From: Roridomyces roridus
Taxonomy: Eukaryota > Basidiomycota > Agaricomycetes > Agaricales > Mycenaceae
Direction: 5' to 3'
NCBI GenBank assembly: GCA_029378245.1
Contig: JARKIF010000003.1
Span: 1 to 64,000 of the forward strand
DNA: 64,000 nt
Under the pieces are notes generated by a model. That model did no database searches. It saw only the letters and a list, made by a program, of their open reading frames with translations, and was not told the origin of the DNA. The first letter of the stretch is position 1. Every line of letters begins with the position of its first letter. The position numbers and the translations under genes are program-made. Below, in pieces: positions 46,033-55,500 of the stretch.

Positions 46033-46893
46033 ATGTCCTCCTCTGCCATCCACCACGTCATCGCTTTCCTCACCAAGCCTCTCGTCGCGGTGGCCCCTCC
46101 CCAGGCTGTCGCCACCGCCCAGCTTATTCTCAGCGCCTCTCTACCTACACCCGCCGCGACGCTTAGCTTGTCATCCACCTCTCCTCCGCCACCAGCCCTC
46201 CTCACGGCCTCTATCGGATCCACTATTCCATGGGCCGTTTGGCTCCAGGCCGTCGGCGGCGGACGTGACGTGCTGCTGTTCTACGGCGCTGGCTACGTCA
46301 AGGTGCGCATTGGGGACGCCCCAGTTGCAGATGTGTGGAGCGAGGAGACGCAAGGCAGCGTCGTGCCCATCTCCCATGCTCGTCTTCGGGCGACGTTACT
46401 CTCTGCTCGGCTGCGCAGTCTGCGCCGCGTTGAGGAACAACCCAAGACCATCCGTATCCCCACCCTCGTAGACGACGACTCGTCCTCTGACTCCGAGTCA
46501 GACGCCGGCTCGGAGCATAGCAGTGCCTTGAGCTCATACTCCATCGATTCGGCAACGACTGCCGCTGATTCCGAGTGCTCCTCGCCTGCGGCGTTCAAGG
46601 CCTCGTCCGTCCTCCCCGCGTCACCACCGCTGCTCTACCGCGCTCCTCAGCGTCGTACCGCCACCCCCGCTGTCGTCGTCAATCGCACCAAGAAGCATCT
46701 ATTTGCTTCCACGCGCCCCTACGCCCTCCGTCCTTGCTCCATCCCCGGGACTAAAACTGCCTCCGCACCCTCGTCGGCGGCCACCTCTACGACGTCGATA
46801 ACCTACCTCTACCAAGCCGGCGTTACTCGCGTCATGACTGGTGGTGTCATGCTAGGCTCCCGCGCTGCCATCGTCCCATCCAAGCGCTTGTAA
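46033..46893 (+). CDS. BTG/Tob anti-proliferative-like domain protein
   Basis: A single-exon protein of 286 aa. The N-terminal 130 residues (MSSSAIHHVIAFLTKPLVAV ... IPWAVWLQAV ... YGAGYVKVRIGDAPVADVW) resemble, from memory, the agaric proteins annotated with a BTG/Tob anti-proliferative domain; these link to CCR4-NOT-mediated mRNA decay in animals. The remainder is Ser-rich and likely disordered, with an acidic patch (DDDSSSDSESDAGSE) and a basic Pro-rich tail. The ATG at 46033 is preferred because it opens the conserved segment. Strong C-ending codon bias suggests good expression. The family call is moderate. Confidence 0.6.
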   Translation: MSSSAIHHVIAFLTKPLVAVAPPQAVATAQLILSASLPTPAATLSLSSTSPPPPALLTASIGSTIPWAVWLQAVGGGRDVLLFYGAGYVKVRIGDAPVADVWSEETQGSVVPISHARLRATLLSARLRSLRRVEEQPKTIRIPTLVDDDSSSDSESDAGSEHSSALSSYSIDSATTAADSECSSPAAFKASSVLPASPPLLYRAPQRRTATPAVVVNRTKKHLFASTRPYALRPCSIPGTKTASAPSSAATSTTSITYLYQAGVTRVMTGGVMLGSRAAIVPSKRL

Positions 46894-47332
46894 ATCTCCT
46901 CCTGCACGATCGACAAAATACGAATCCAACGCTGTCGACGACCCCTACTGTATCCATACCTTACGCTGTGTACGCTGTATCACTACAATCCATCCTTGTC
47001 GTCCTCCAGTGTGTGCATGGCTATGCCTTTAGTACCAATCTTGCGAGTCGACGTGGGGCACTCCTCCACTATATGTCCCCCCACTGACGTCCTTTCTCCT
47101 CCGTAACCGGGGAATGTGGGATATTATATTCGTTTTCCTCGTTCTCGGTAAAGTCACCCATGGATTCTGCTCGATTCCAGGCAAATTCCAGGCTCAATTC
47201 TTTTCAGATTCGATCGTCAGTGAGTGTGATGTCAGCGGAAAGGGGTTGGAAAGGGGTGGACCGTGGATCGGATGAATCACCAAGCGCCACCATTTGAAAC
47301 ACCCCTGATATTCTCCTTCTCTTCCCGCCACG

Positions 47333-48712
47333 ATGCAGCGTCGCGAACTTCGACAGCGTCTGGCGGTCCTCGATGCAGCAGTAGCCCAGCTTGATACCGC
47401 CCGAGATGATCTCGAGCGCCAGCGAGACCCCATCCTCCGCGAGCTGGCCCTCATCACATACCCCGTTCTGACCCTTCCGCGCGAAATCACGACGGAGGTC
47501 TTCATGTGGTTCAAAGCCAACACCATCCGGGAGGACTGGATATCTACTCGCTTTGCGCCGCTTGTCCTGATCCGCATCTGCCGGGCGTGGAGGGACTTGG
47601 CTTTTTCGATTCAGGCCTTGTGGGAAGCGCTTCCCGGCCTGCAGTTGCATACTTCGCCGAGAGTGGAGCAACGCCTCGACGAGTGGTTTGCCCACGCTGG
47701 TTCTCGTCCCTTGACGCTGTCCATGTGGGATCGCACCGGCGCCGCCATGGAGCGTATCCTTCACAAGCACGCACCGAGATTGGGACGTCTCCGTCTACAT
47801 ACTGGCACTCTGGACGATTTTGTGGCCGTTCCAGTTTTCCCAATACTCTCGCAACTGGAGATCTACAGTAACAGGCTCATTAATGATAACGTTCAGCTTT
47901 TTCACGCCAATGGAGCCCCAGCACTCCGCCATCTTTCTCTCACGGACGTGTCGGTGGACTGGCTTGTGCACACGCCCTGGGCGCAACTGACAAAATTGAC
48001 GTTGGAGTCTGTCTCACTTGGGGAAGCCTTGGAGACCTTACGAGCCGCTACCGCCCTCGTCGAGTTTTGCTGTCGGAGCGCACGCAAGGATGAGGAATCA
48101 AGTTTATCGCTTGTCCATCATTCCTCCATCACCTCTTTCGCCATCGACACTGGGGAACACGACCTCGATATCCTCCCACTCGTAACTCTGCCTCTGTTGG
48201 AGTGCCTGCAGTTGGGGGCTGTGGCAGACCACTATGCGTATTCTACCGAGGAGTCCATGGATTCCACAGTTCTTCAATTCCTCGAGCGCGTATCTACCAC
48301 GCTGCACAGGCTCATCCTCGGCGTCGAAACTGCACCACTCACGTGGATTCTTCCGCTTGCGCAGCTCACTGCTCTCGAACTGCTCCAATTTGACACCGAA
48401 ATCATATGCGCTCTGGATCGTCGTACATCCCCCGAGACGCTGCCTAAACTACGGACCTTGGCGCTGTGGTACTGCCCGTCGTCCAGGGTGGACGACGCGC
48501 TGTTGGGTGTTCTCGGTTCGCGATGCGATGGGGATAGAGCGCATGCGAGACTTGAATCGTTTCGCTTGATCTGGGAGGCGCCTACTGTTGATGACCTCCG
48601 CGACGACCTCGATATATCCGTGGGGCCCGGTGACCAGCCGTTGGTCAACATCCTTCCTCTGCGTGCACTGGCGGCGCGGGGGATGCACATCCACATTGCA
48701 AGGGACCCGTGA
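47333..48712 (+). CDS. F-box domain protein
   Basis: An intact single-exon 459 aa protein. It begins with a coiled-coil lead (residues 1-40: RRELRQRLAVLDAAVAQLDT...RELALI). The F-box follows (about 43-90: YPVLTLPREITTEVFMWFKA ... LIRICRAWRDLAF), then leucine-rich repeat-like segments to the end. The coiled coil plus YPVLTLPxEI F-box is the commonest agaricomycete F-box architecture, presumably a substrate receptor of an SCF ubiquitin ligase. Unlike the F-box genes at 3.8 kb and 39.3 kb, no lesion is visible. Confidence 0.88.
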   Translation: MQRRELRQRLAVLDAAVAQLDTARDDLERQRDPILRELALITYPVLTLPREITTEVFMWFKANTIREDWISTRFAPLVLIRICRAWRDLAFSIQALWEALPGLQLHTSPRVEQRLDEWFAHAGSRPLTLSMWDRTGAAMERILHKHAPRLGRLRLHTGTLDDFVAVPVFPILSQLEIYSNRLINDNVQLFHANGAPALRHLSLTDVSVDWLVHTPWAQLTKLTLESVSLGEALETLRAATALVEFCCRSARKDEESSLSLVHHSSITSFAIDTGEHDLDILPLVTLPLLECLQLGAVADHYAYSTEESMDSTVLQFLERVSTTLHRLILGVETAPLTWILPLAQLTALELLQFDTEIICALDRRTSPETLPKLRTLALWYCPSSRVDDALLGVLGSRCDGDRAHARLESFRLIWEAPTVDDLRDDLDISVGPGDQPLVNILPLRALAARGMHIHIARDP

Positions 48713-49157
48713 TGTGAATAATTTCTATTGATCACAAGGTGAGTTGTCCTCTCGAATTGTCGCGCTTTCTGATATTTTTTGCCAAGGCCTCACTCCACTG
48801 TTTCTGAGGCTTGAGTTGCCGTACCCCGCGCGGGACCTAGGGCCTTATCTTAATCTTAATCTCACTACTTACGTATTCCGGACTATGTAATTATTTCTAC
48901 ATTGTACGGATGAAATTCGGTGGATGGATAATGGATTTCATTACTCGATGGTTCTGTGCTCAACCGCAAGAATTTCGAAGATGCCGAGGTTTAGATCGGC
49001 CTCCGCTGTATACGGCTGCCGAGATCTAGAAATTGTGCTACCACCAGTCTGCTTTCACAACTATTAAGTATACCGACAAGTTGTGTATTTGAATATTTCT
49101 ACATTAAAAATCTATTTGATACAGTGGTTCGGAGGCGTCGGAGTAAGTTACAACGAA

Positions 49158-49498
49158 TCACGGCTTGTTGACCTCCTGCTGCGCCTCGCCCATGTCGTGT
49201 CGGAGGTTGCCCTGCGCCTGTTGCGATTTGTCTCCAGTGACGGCGCCGAGGATGCTGTCCTTCTTGCCGCCAACGCGGTCGGCGGCACCTTCGACGTAGC
49301 CTTGAGCTTGGGCGGCCTGAGAAGATTATTGGTTAGATGAATTTGAAACGGTGAAAAGGTTGTGTACATACCTTGTATTCAGCTTCACCCTGCGCATGCT
49401 CCTCCTTGCCGCTGGTTGGCCAGGATTGGAGGCCAGTGCGGTTGCCGATAGTTTCGACGGCAGTACCCTTCATCGAGTGGTACTGGCCGGTGGTTTTG
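49158..49498 (-). CDS. CsbD-like / Hmp1-type small stress protein (N-terminus unresolved)
   Basis: Two exons (49372-49498 and 49158-49316) join in frame: [20 protein letters not shown], then [14 protein letters not shown], then [20 protein letters not shown] and [17 protein letters not shown] before the stop. The repeated short amphipathic helices and the G-x-x-E-x-x-G-x-K pattern are those of CsbD-like proteins; fungal members are annotated as mismatch/cruciform DNA-recognition proteins and are stress-induced. The first exon, needed for the initiator Met and two bases of a split codon, should lie at 49520-49700, but no candidate is decisive. Confidence 0.72.
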
Positions 49499-50352
49499 CT
49501 GAACACTCCAAATCAGAAACGCGCGGCATCGAGAAACAGGAAAAGACGAACTCGGGGCTCGAAGTAGAAGTTGAATTTGTACGGGAGGAAATTGTAAACT
49601 GACAGCAGAGAGAGCATTGAAAAAATTATTGCTCCAAGTCGAACCGCGTCATCAAAGTCGGATGGGTGACGATCGGTCTTCATTTGAGTCCCATGGTTCA
49701 GCAATTTTCGACGTAGCATCCCGGCTGAGCAGAGGCACTGATGTGCGCCCGGCAATCAATTTGATGAGAGTTCGAGCCGATGGGCCGATCCACGCGGCAG
49801 ACCAGAAACCTCAACCATCTCACGTCAACCATCAACCCCAGTGGAAAGTCGGTGAAATGGTTTGAGATTATATGGTATGGAGTCCTCGTGAGATGGCTAC
49901 TCTGTGATAGTTTGGTATTGTCTGAGATGATCTGCAGACAGTTTGACGTGTATCGATTGTTCATCTCAATCCATCCCGCTCGTTCACTCCTTTAGCGGAT
50001 TCACATGTTTCAGCGTTCCTGAAATCGACCCATCCATGTGCCAGCAAGACCCCACTTATAAGCCGATGTCAAAAAACTTGGCGGCCACGTCTCTCTCCTC
50101 CTACCACCATGGCACCTCCCCCATCAGGAAAAACCTCCCTGAGAATTTGATGAAACCTTTCTGCAGCACTAAGTCCTCTCCCGCCGACTCGCGCTGCCGA
50201 GGGAGAGCTGGATACCTCTCTTCTCTCTTCTTACACTCTCCGAGTCCTCTGTCCCTAGTCTCCACCACCGATGGCGTGGCCTTCTTGGGTTTACCGGTTC
50301 GCGCCGCCATCAACCTTGCTTTGTTGTCTATCTGAGCCCACTTTGTCTACAG

Positions 50353-50678
50353 GTTCTCGAGCATCGAATTCGTCTTCTCACCAATAGTGTGAAAGTCCCC
50401 GTCGGTGTATCATTGTGGTGCGATCTTCCCTTGCCCGGCTACTGCCCATTCCCACTAATTGGTTTCATTTTTGAAGTATCCCTGCTCCCAGTCCTACGAA
50501 TGTTGCAAGTGAGTACCCTGCTTTGTTACTGCATATGATACTCACGTCGGTACAGGCTTGCAAGACGTTCACGAAAGAGCTGGGTGACTATGTGCAAGGT
50601 ATGTGTGAAAATTCTATTCCATTCCGCGACGCTGACATCTATACAGCGCAAGACGGTTCCGAACCTGCAAGAGCGTAG
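50353..50678 (+). CDS. 3' exons of a small unidentified protein
   Basis: Exons 50353-50508, 50556-50598 and 50647-50678 join in frame across good GT-AG introns. They encode a hydrophobic segment (YCPFPLIGFIFEVSLLPVLR) followed by a short charged tail (TKELGDYVQAQDGSEPARA). An upstream start is not obvious; an ATG at 50110 (MAPPPSGKTSLR) might open it but is not connected by a clear splice. Family unknown. Confidence 0.45.
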
Positions 50679-51021
50679 TTGTGACGGGACATAGATAGTT
50701 TCGGAGGGTATTTTGGAGCATATAGAGTACTATGTAATAGCTTTTAATTGATCTCATTTTTTACCAAACAATCCCGGGAGGCATCCATAAGCAACGCGCT
50801 GGAGCATTCCATGCAATCCCAAATCACACCTTCGCTTACCCGCGCTTACCCGGTAGAATCACCATCCCATCCCAAATCATACCACCACATATCGGCGTTT
50901 TGGGCACAATAGTGAACACACGGTATTCTACGGTTTCATTCCTGACAGCCTTAGCCGATCTCAAATTTTAACATATCATACCATACAATTCCACCGACTT
51001 TTCACTGGGCATCAACTGACA

Positions 51022-51313
51022 CCTGTTTCACATGATCCTTACACCTGAACCATGCTTTGAGCACTTGTTCTCGCAGCTCAAGCCCTGAAGCATCAAGTAA
51101 AATTCAACCAAAACCAACAACCATCCACCATTTATTTTTTTGTGATAAATAACCTCATAGTCTTTGGTTACCCATGCTATGACGTTAGTTATCACAAAAA
51201 ATTAAATGTCCGATGGTTGATGGTTTTGGTTGACTTTCAGCCGATGCTTCAGTGCTTTAGCTGCGAGAACGAGCACTTGCCACATGGTTGAGGTGCAAGG
51301 ATCAGGTGAAACC
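51022..51313. repeat. Foldback (long hairpin) repeat
   Basis: The arm 51022-51165 (ACCTGTTTCACATGATCCTT...TTTTTTGTGATAAATAAC) pairs with 51185-51313 over about 130-145 bp with few mismatches and a loop of about 16 bp. Related sequence with CAACCATCAACC motifs recurs at 49790-49900 and 51480-51620. It is probably a foldback MITE; no target duplication was resolved. Confidence 0.75.
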
Positions 51314-51638
51314 AATGTTAGTTCCGAGCCGAATCTGAGGCCGATGTCGGAATGTTTCCGTTGATCCGGCATTTTGATGTGAGTTGGAGTCCGCCACGGG
51401 AGACCCACATAGCTCCACTTCGGTACAATCATTCAGTTGGATCTCATAGCATAACCATCTGGGAGGAACTGAAAACCTCGAAACAACCCACGCAAAGGGG
51501 CCAAGACCATCAATCTCAAAGCTCAACCATCTTCCAAACCATAAACCATGCAACTCAATCAAGCCCAAAAGCTCAAACCATTCCCCCCAAAGTCAATACC
51601 TTCCGGTAGAATCTCAACCATCTTATTTGTTGTGAAAA

Positions 51639-52323
51639 ATGCTTTTATACCATGTGAGTGCACCTTCGAATCCTGCTCACGGAGTCGGAGTTTCTTCGTT
51701 GAAGGTACCTGGGCGCGGTGGTCAAGGTCCTCGTGCTCCTCCATCGCTTGCGCCTCCCGTTTTTGGATCAAATCCTTGCAGCGTGACCGACTCGAGTACG
51801 GGAGTGAATTTCGTACCCTCTGCAACGACGACACTCTCCCCTCCCGTTTTTAGGCCCAATAATCCGACTGCGAGCAGTAGCAATAACGGCGGGTTCTTTC
51901 CGGGGCATCGTCGCGCTTCTTCGATGACGGAGCTCAGTTCCCGTGCGAGTCAGGGCGGTGCGCCGATGATGGAGCATCCATCTGCCGGTTGGGTGTTCGA
52001 TTGACGAGGTTCAAGCGGAGGTAGTTGCGGGGATGATGGTGCCGCTGGAGGTTGACAGCGTGTCGATGCGAGCCGATGCTCAGGATGAGGTGCTTGCCAG
52101 AATGGTGGGGTGTTTTCAGCAACTGGGGCGGCAGCTGCGCAGCTGGTGGCTGACGTTGCAGGGCTGCAGGGAGGTGGGCAGTGGGGATGGTGGGTCATCG
52201 ACAGGTGACGGAGAGAGGAGAGCAACAAGCCTACCCCCACATTCAACAGCCGCAGCCGCAACGGGCTTTCCCTCAGCTGGAGATGTATCCTTCGGAATAT
52301 CCGCTTGACAAGTTGTTTGGTAT
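51639..52323 (+). pseudogene. Low-complexity coding remnant (Ser/Pro/Gln-rich)
   Basis: An open stretch 51639-52004 (VFRPNNPTASSSNNGGFFPG, HRRASSMTELSSRASQGGAP) is Ser/Pro-rich like the disordered tail of a fungal transcription factor. In another frame 52190-52323 reads QQAYPHIQQPQPQRAFPQLE, then MYPSEYPLDKLFGMAASS and a stop. The two look like parts of one C-terminus separated by frameshifts. No DNA-binding domain is found. Confidence 0.35.
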
Positions 52324-52527
52324 GGCGGCGTCGTCGTCGTGAGTTGATGTATTGGACTTGACAGTACAGCAACGAGATGTTTTACTTTTGCGAGTCGTGG
52401 CACTGACGCGCAAGAGGTGGGCGTTGTAATAATCAAGGACAATTACATCGGAAATGTCAAACACGGTCATGAGATCGGGTGCCATTCACGTGGATTGATT
52501 CAAGTTGGTGTACATACAGGCCCAAGT

Positions 52528-55500
52528 CTAATTAGTAGTGTACTGCTCCACCAAGTTGTCGATGATATCTTTGACGGAGAAGGCATCGGACCAGAACAGA
52601 ATCGGTAGATTGAGTCCATACCGTTCTTCCACACGTTTCCGCAGCCCAGAGAACGTAATTGAGTCAATCCCACGCGAGACGAGAGACTCCGAATCGTCTG
52701 CATAATTCAAATGAGAATCGAGCTGAGATAATGAGAAGCGTGTACGGACCGAGTTCCTCCTTGGGCAAAATCTCCAAGGCTTCACGAACGCAGAGCATGA
52801 GAGCGGTGCGGAGCTCCTCAGAAGTCATCTTTTTCTTTGTCGCCTTGATCTCTTCAATGTGTGGTGCGGACTCGTCGACATCGACCTGGACCGGCTTGGT
52901 ATGTCCACCACCCTTTGCATTGCGCGACGCGATGAAAGTCGGATATCGGCGAACGCGTTGGAATGGGTAGGTCGGAATGGCAGTGGTCGTCCAATTCCCA
53001 TGCGCGTACAAAACATCAAAGTTTGGAGTGGCCTTGTTGTTTTGATACAAAGCCGCCAACGCAGACAAGAACACCGTCTGCTGATCCTGATCCTTGCGAC
53101 CGGAGACAGTGACGGCGGACCCAACGTCGCAGCCGTTTGCTAGAAGGAGGGACCAAGCCACCGTCTGAGGCCCGATGTCGAGCACAGCGCTGACGGACTT
53201 GTCGCCGAGAATGGCTGCAGCGGCTTTCGAGAAAAGAACTGGGTTGCGGATGTGGTCGGCCTGTGAAATAATCAGCCGCGCACTTGATGAAAAATTGAAT
53301 CCATACCCAGTGATCCCGAGGAAGTGGGTTTCCTCTCAAAATTGGACCACCCAGCGCGGTGGAATATAACGTCAACCGCAGAGGCCGGAAAACCTTGGCG
53401 AAGAACGTCGCCCATTTGCGCAGTCCAGTGGAAGCACTCTCAACGCGAGGACTATGGAATCCCTGGTCCACCCGCAACCTCGTCGCCTTGACATTCTGCT
53501 CCTTGGCGATCTTGACAAACTCCTCGATGTCGTTGGACGCGCCAGACACGCACAGACTGCGCGGGCCATTGATGACGGATATGCTGATCGGCTCCTCCAG
53601 ATGGCATTTCTCGAGAAGGTCGGGAATCGTCTCTTCGGAGCATGCGAGAGCAGCCATGCCACCCGGATTTCCTGGAGCGGGGCGGAGCAGACGACCACGC
53701 GTGACCACGAGGTCGAGTGCAACTTCAAACGTGAGCGCACCGGCAACAACTGCAACGAATTTAGTTCGGAGAGAGAGATGGCAACGATAAACGCACGAGC
53801 AGCGGTAATTTCGCCCAAACTGTGCCCGATAACTGCAGTTGGCTCGATATCGAGTTCCTTCAGCCAACGACACATCGAGTACTGATAGACAAAGATGCAA
53901 ATTTGGTCGATGTCACTGTGAATCTCGCCCTCGAGCACATTGGCCTCCGCCTCGAGCAACAGCTTGGTGATGGGCCCGCCACTCAGTTCCTGCGCCTGGC
54001 GTCCGAATTCCACAACAAACTCGCGGAGAATGGGGTAATTATTGGCGAGCGCCGCAGCCATGCCGGGAAAGTTTGTGCCTTGGCCAGGGAACGCGAATGC
54101 CAAGGTGCCAGTCGAAATCTTGGCGGAATTCGGCGCATTCGCACGATGTTGAACTTGTTGGATGAGGTCGGCGAGGTCGGCCGCCACGCAGGCGAAACGA
54201 TGTTTGTAGTGCTCTCTTCCCACGCAAGAGGTGTAGCAGATGGAGTGGAACATCCCATCGTCGGCGTTGCGAAGGAAGGCGAGATACACGTCGATATAGG
54301 CTGTGAGGGCGGCAGAGGTCTTTGCGCTAACGACGAAGATCATGGGGCTGGCCGGCGTGGCGTTTCGTAAGGGTGGTGTTGAAGGCTCTGCAGGGCCTTC
54401 CAAAACGATGTCTGCCAATGTTCCCGAGAATCCGTACGACCTGGCAAACAATCAGTATTCGAATCGAACATGTAATGAATCGCCTCACAGCACGGCAGCC
54501 CGATGAGGCCTGGGCGTTTCAATGACCACAGGGGTCGGTGAGATCAGCAACGGAACTTGGGTCAGATCGAGCTGCTTGTTGGCATTATCCTCCCGAAGAT
54601 GAAGCAGGCCTGGTACGACGCCATGCTGGAACGTCATCAGAACGGAGAGCATCCCGACAAGCCCGGCTGACGGCTCGGTGTGTCCAAGGGCTGCTTTGGA
54701 CGCGCTGACAATGAGGGGAATGTCTGAACGGAGAGGCTCGCTGACAAAGGACTCGTTGATGCCTTGTACTTCGCAGAGATCACCCAAGGTCGTGCCTGTT
54801 CCGTGCGTTTCAATGAAGCTATAAACAAGTCAGACTTCTACGCCGAAATCAAGGAACTATTTCACGCACTTCAAATCACGAGGATCAATATTTGCCTTGC
54901 GTAAAACGGCACGGTGGAGTGCCGCCTGCGCCTTGACGTTGGGTGCAGCCAGTCCCTGAGATCTTCCGTTGTGCGAGACCTCCGTGGCTTTGACGGTGGC
55001 GAGGATACGATCTCCATCTCTCTCCGCTGCGCTCCTCGTCTTCAAAATGAACGCGACTGCACCTTCGGATGGGACGTATCTAATGGACCGGAATGAGGCC
55101 TCGGACATTGAAAAGACGGAGCTGACCCACCCGTCGGCTTCAGACGTGAATGAGGCACAGCGGCTATTGGGAGATGCCATGTTTTGCGCGGTCAGAAACC
55201 TGTGTGAATTCGTCAGAGGTGAGTTCATCATAACTTCAGGAACGTTCGCACATGAAAGACCCCGGCCAGCAGTGCGTATTGCTTGAGCACACAATAGCGG
55301 ATTCACCCGCTCCCGACTGAAGATATGCAACCGCTGAGAGATTGTTAGTCACCATCGCTCAAGTCAACACGAGAATTTAACCTTGATCAATGCACACAAT
55401 CCCGCCGCTGCATGCTGTATCCACAGTCACAGACGGCCCATGAGTGTCAAGAAGACTTTGAGACATGATTCAGCCCATTGTGTCTTCAATTGTGCCAAAC

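Noticed and set aside
47194..48735. Several long minus-strand frames over the F-box gene
   Set aside because: They are mirror frames of an intact, domain-bearing plus-strand gene with strong codon bias.
52859..54506. Long plus-strand open frames opposite hispS
   Set aside because: They are antisense to ketosynthase and acyltransferase coding exons with verified motifs. Their composition is that of a shadow frame.
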